Shown piece by piece: positions 63,813-64,000 of a stretch of DNA of 64,000 nucleotides. Source of the stretch: Shewanella sp. SNU WT4 (GTDB lineage: Bacteria > Pseudomonadota > Gammaproteobacteria > Enterobacterales > Shewanellaceae); contig NZ_CP041151.1 in the NCBI RefSeq assembly GCF_006494715.1, forward strand, positions 620,001-684,000. Direction: 5' to 3'. The first letter of the stretch is position 1. The number at the start of each line of letters is the position of its first letter. The position numbers were made by a program, and so were the translations under genes. The notes beneath the pieces were generated by a model. It was not told the DNA's origin. It was given only the letters and a program-made list of their open reading frames with translations, and ran no database searches.

Positions 63813-64000
63813 ATCTTAAATATTATATTCTTTGTTCTAACCGCTGTGCTTTAGGCTTTAGGGGGTAGTCTTTTGGGGTTGGGGTTTAGCTCTGCTCATT
63901 TAGACTGGCATTAGTTATGCCGCCAATCGGCTGCTCATGAGTTTTAGGGCTAACGAAAGTCACTATGGTTTTTCCAACAAGTTATTCATTGTAACCATAA
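63813..64000. other. Right-edge region without an identifiable gene
   Basis: About 190 bases after the typA terminator. No ORF with codon character and no hairpin are visible. Confidence 0.5.

Overview
The window looks like a chromosomal segment of a Shewanella-type marine gammaproteobacterium. The evidence is the gene content: a DsdC/DsdX pair, a urocanate reductase flavoprotein, a DmsAB-type Tat/molybdopterin reductase with TorD-family chaperone, small multiheme cytochromes resembling Shewanella small tetraheme cytochrome, EAL/GGDEF proteins, ovothiol synthase OvoA, an AbgT carrier, and the ntrBC...glnA-typA block. No rRNA, tRNA, CRISPR array or prophage is visible. Two insertion sequences are present and both can be delimited to the base.

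Layout. 1-5.1 kb: start of a D-serine permease gene running off the left edge, its divergent regulator dsdC, a second LysR gene, a small DksA-type zinc-finger protein, and the glutathione-dependent formaldehyde detoxification pair (class III alcohol dehydrogenase and S-formylglutathione hydrolase). 5.1-9.7 kb: a two-component system followed by a urocanate reductase lipoprotein. 9.7-12.8 kb: MFS carrier, small RcnB/CigR-like secreted protein, lipoate ligase. 13.4-18 kb: a dmsAB-chaperone-unknown cluster that lacks both a DmsC anchor and the DmsEF outer-membrane conduit. 18-24.5 kb: YjeH-like exporter, HDOD protein, TerB protein, DUF2780 protein, membrane protein plus DUF4145/Sel1 protein. 24.6-27.7 kb: a minus-strand operon encoding an unknown membrane protein, a pentaheme cytochrome, a ferredoxin, an NrfD-type quinol dehydrogenase and a tetraheme cytochrome, with no terminal reductase. 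Its divergent LysR neighbour is broken by an IS50/Tn5-like element with a perfect 9-bp target duplication.

30-44.5 kb: LysR plus Bcr/CflA drug carrier, DTW-domain tRNA modification enzyme, divergent GGDEF-EAL and EAL proteins, a methyltransferase, and a two-gene M16 peptidase operon. The catalytic M16 gene carries a single in-frame amber codon, and the operon's terminator hairpin has been split at its loop by an IS4-type element (11-bp duplication). 44.5-51.3 kb: trmL, a cpxRA/cpxP-like envelope-stress locus with a consensus CpxR box, fieF, and ntrBC with an NtrC box ahead of ntrB. 51.7-64 kb: DUF4124 protein, AbgT carrier, ovoA, a secreted GH18 chitinase preceded by a c-di-GMP-I riboswitch, a PDZ protein, glnA with two NtrC boxes and a sigma-54 promoter, and typA.

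Themes: anaerobic electron transport (urocanate, DMSO-type and an orphan quinol-oxidising module), c-di-GMP signalling (one synthesis/degradation hybrid, one phosphodiesterase, one riboswitch), and nitrogen control. The strongest leads are the orphan cytochrome/NrfD operon with its IS-inactivated regulator, the amber-interrupted M16 peptidase, the IS4 element placed in a terminator loop, and the riboswitch-controlled chitinase. All calls come from reading the sequence and from memory of the families; no database search was run.
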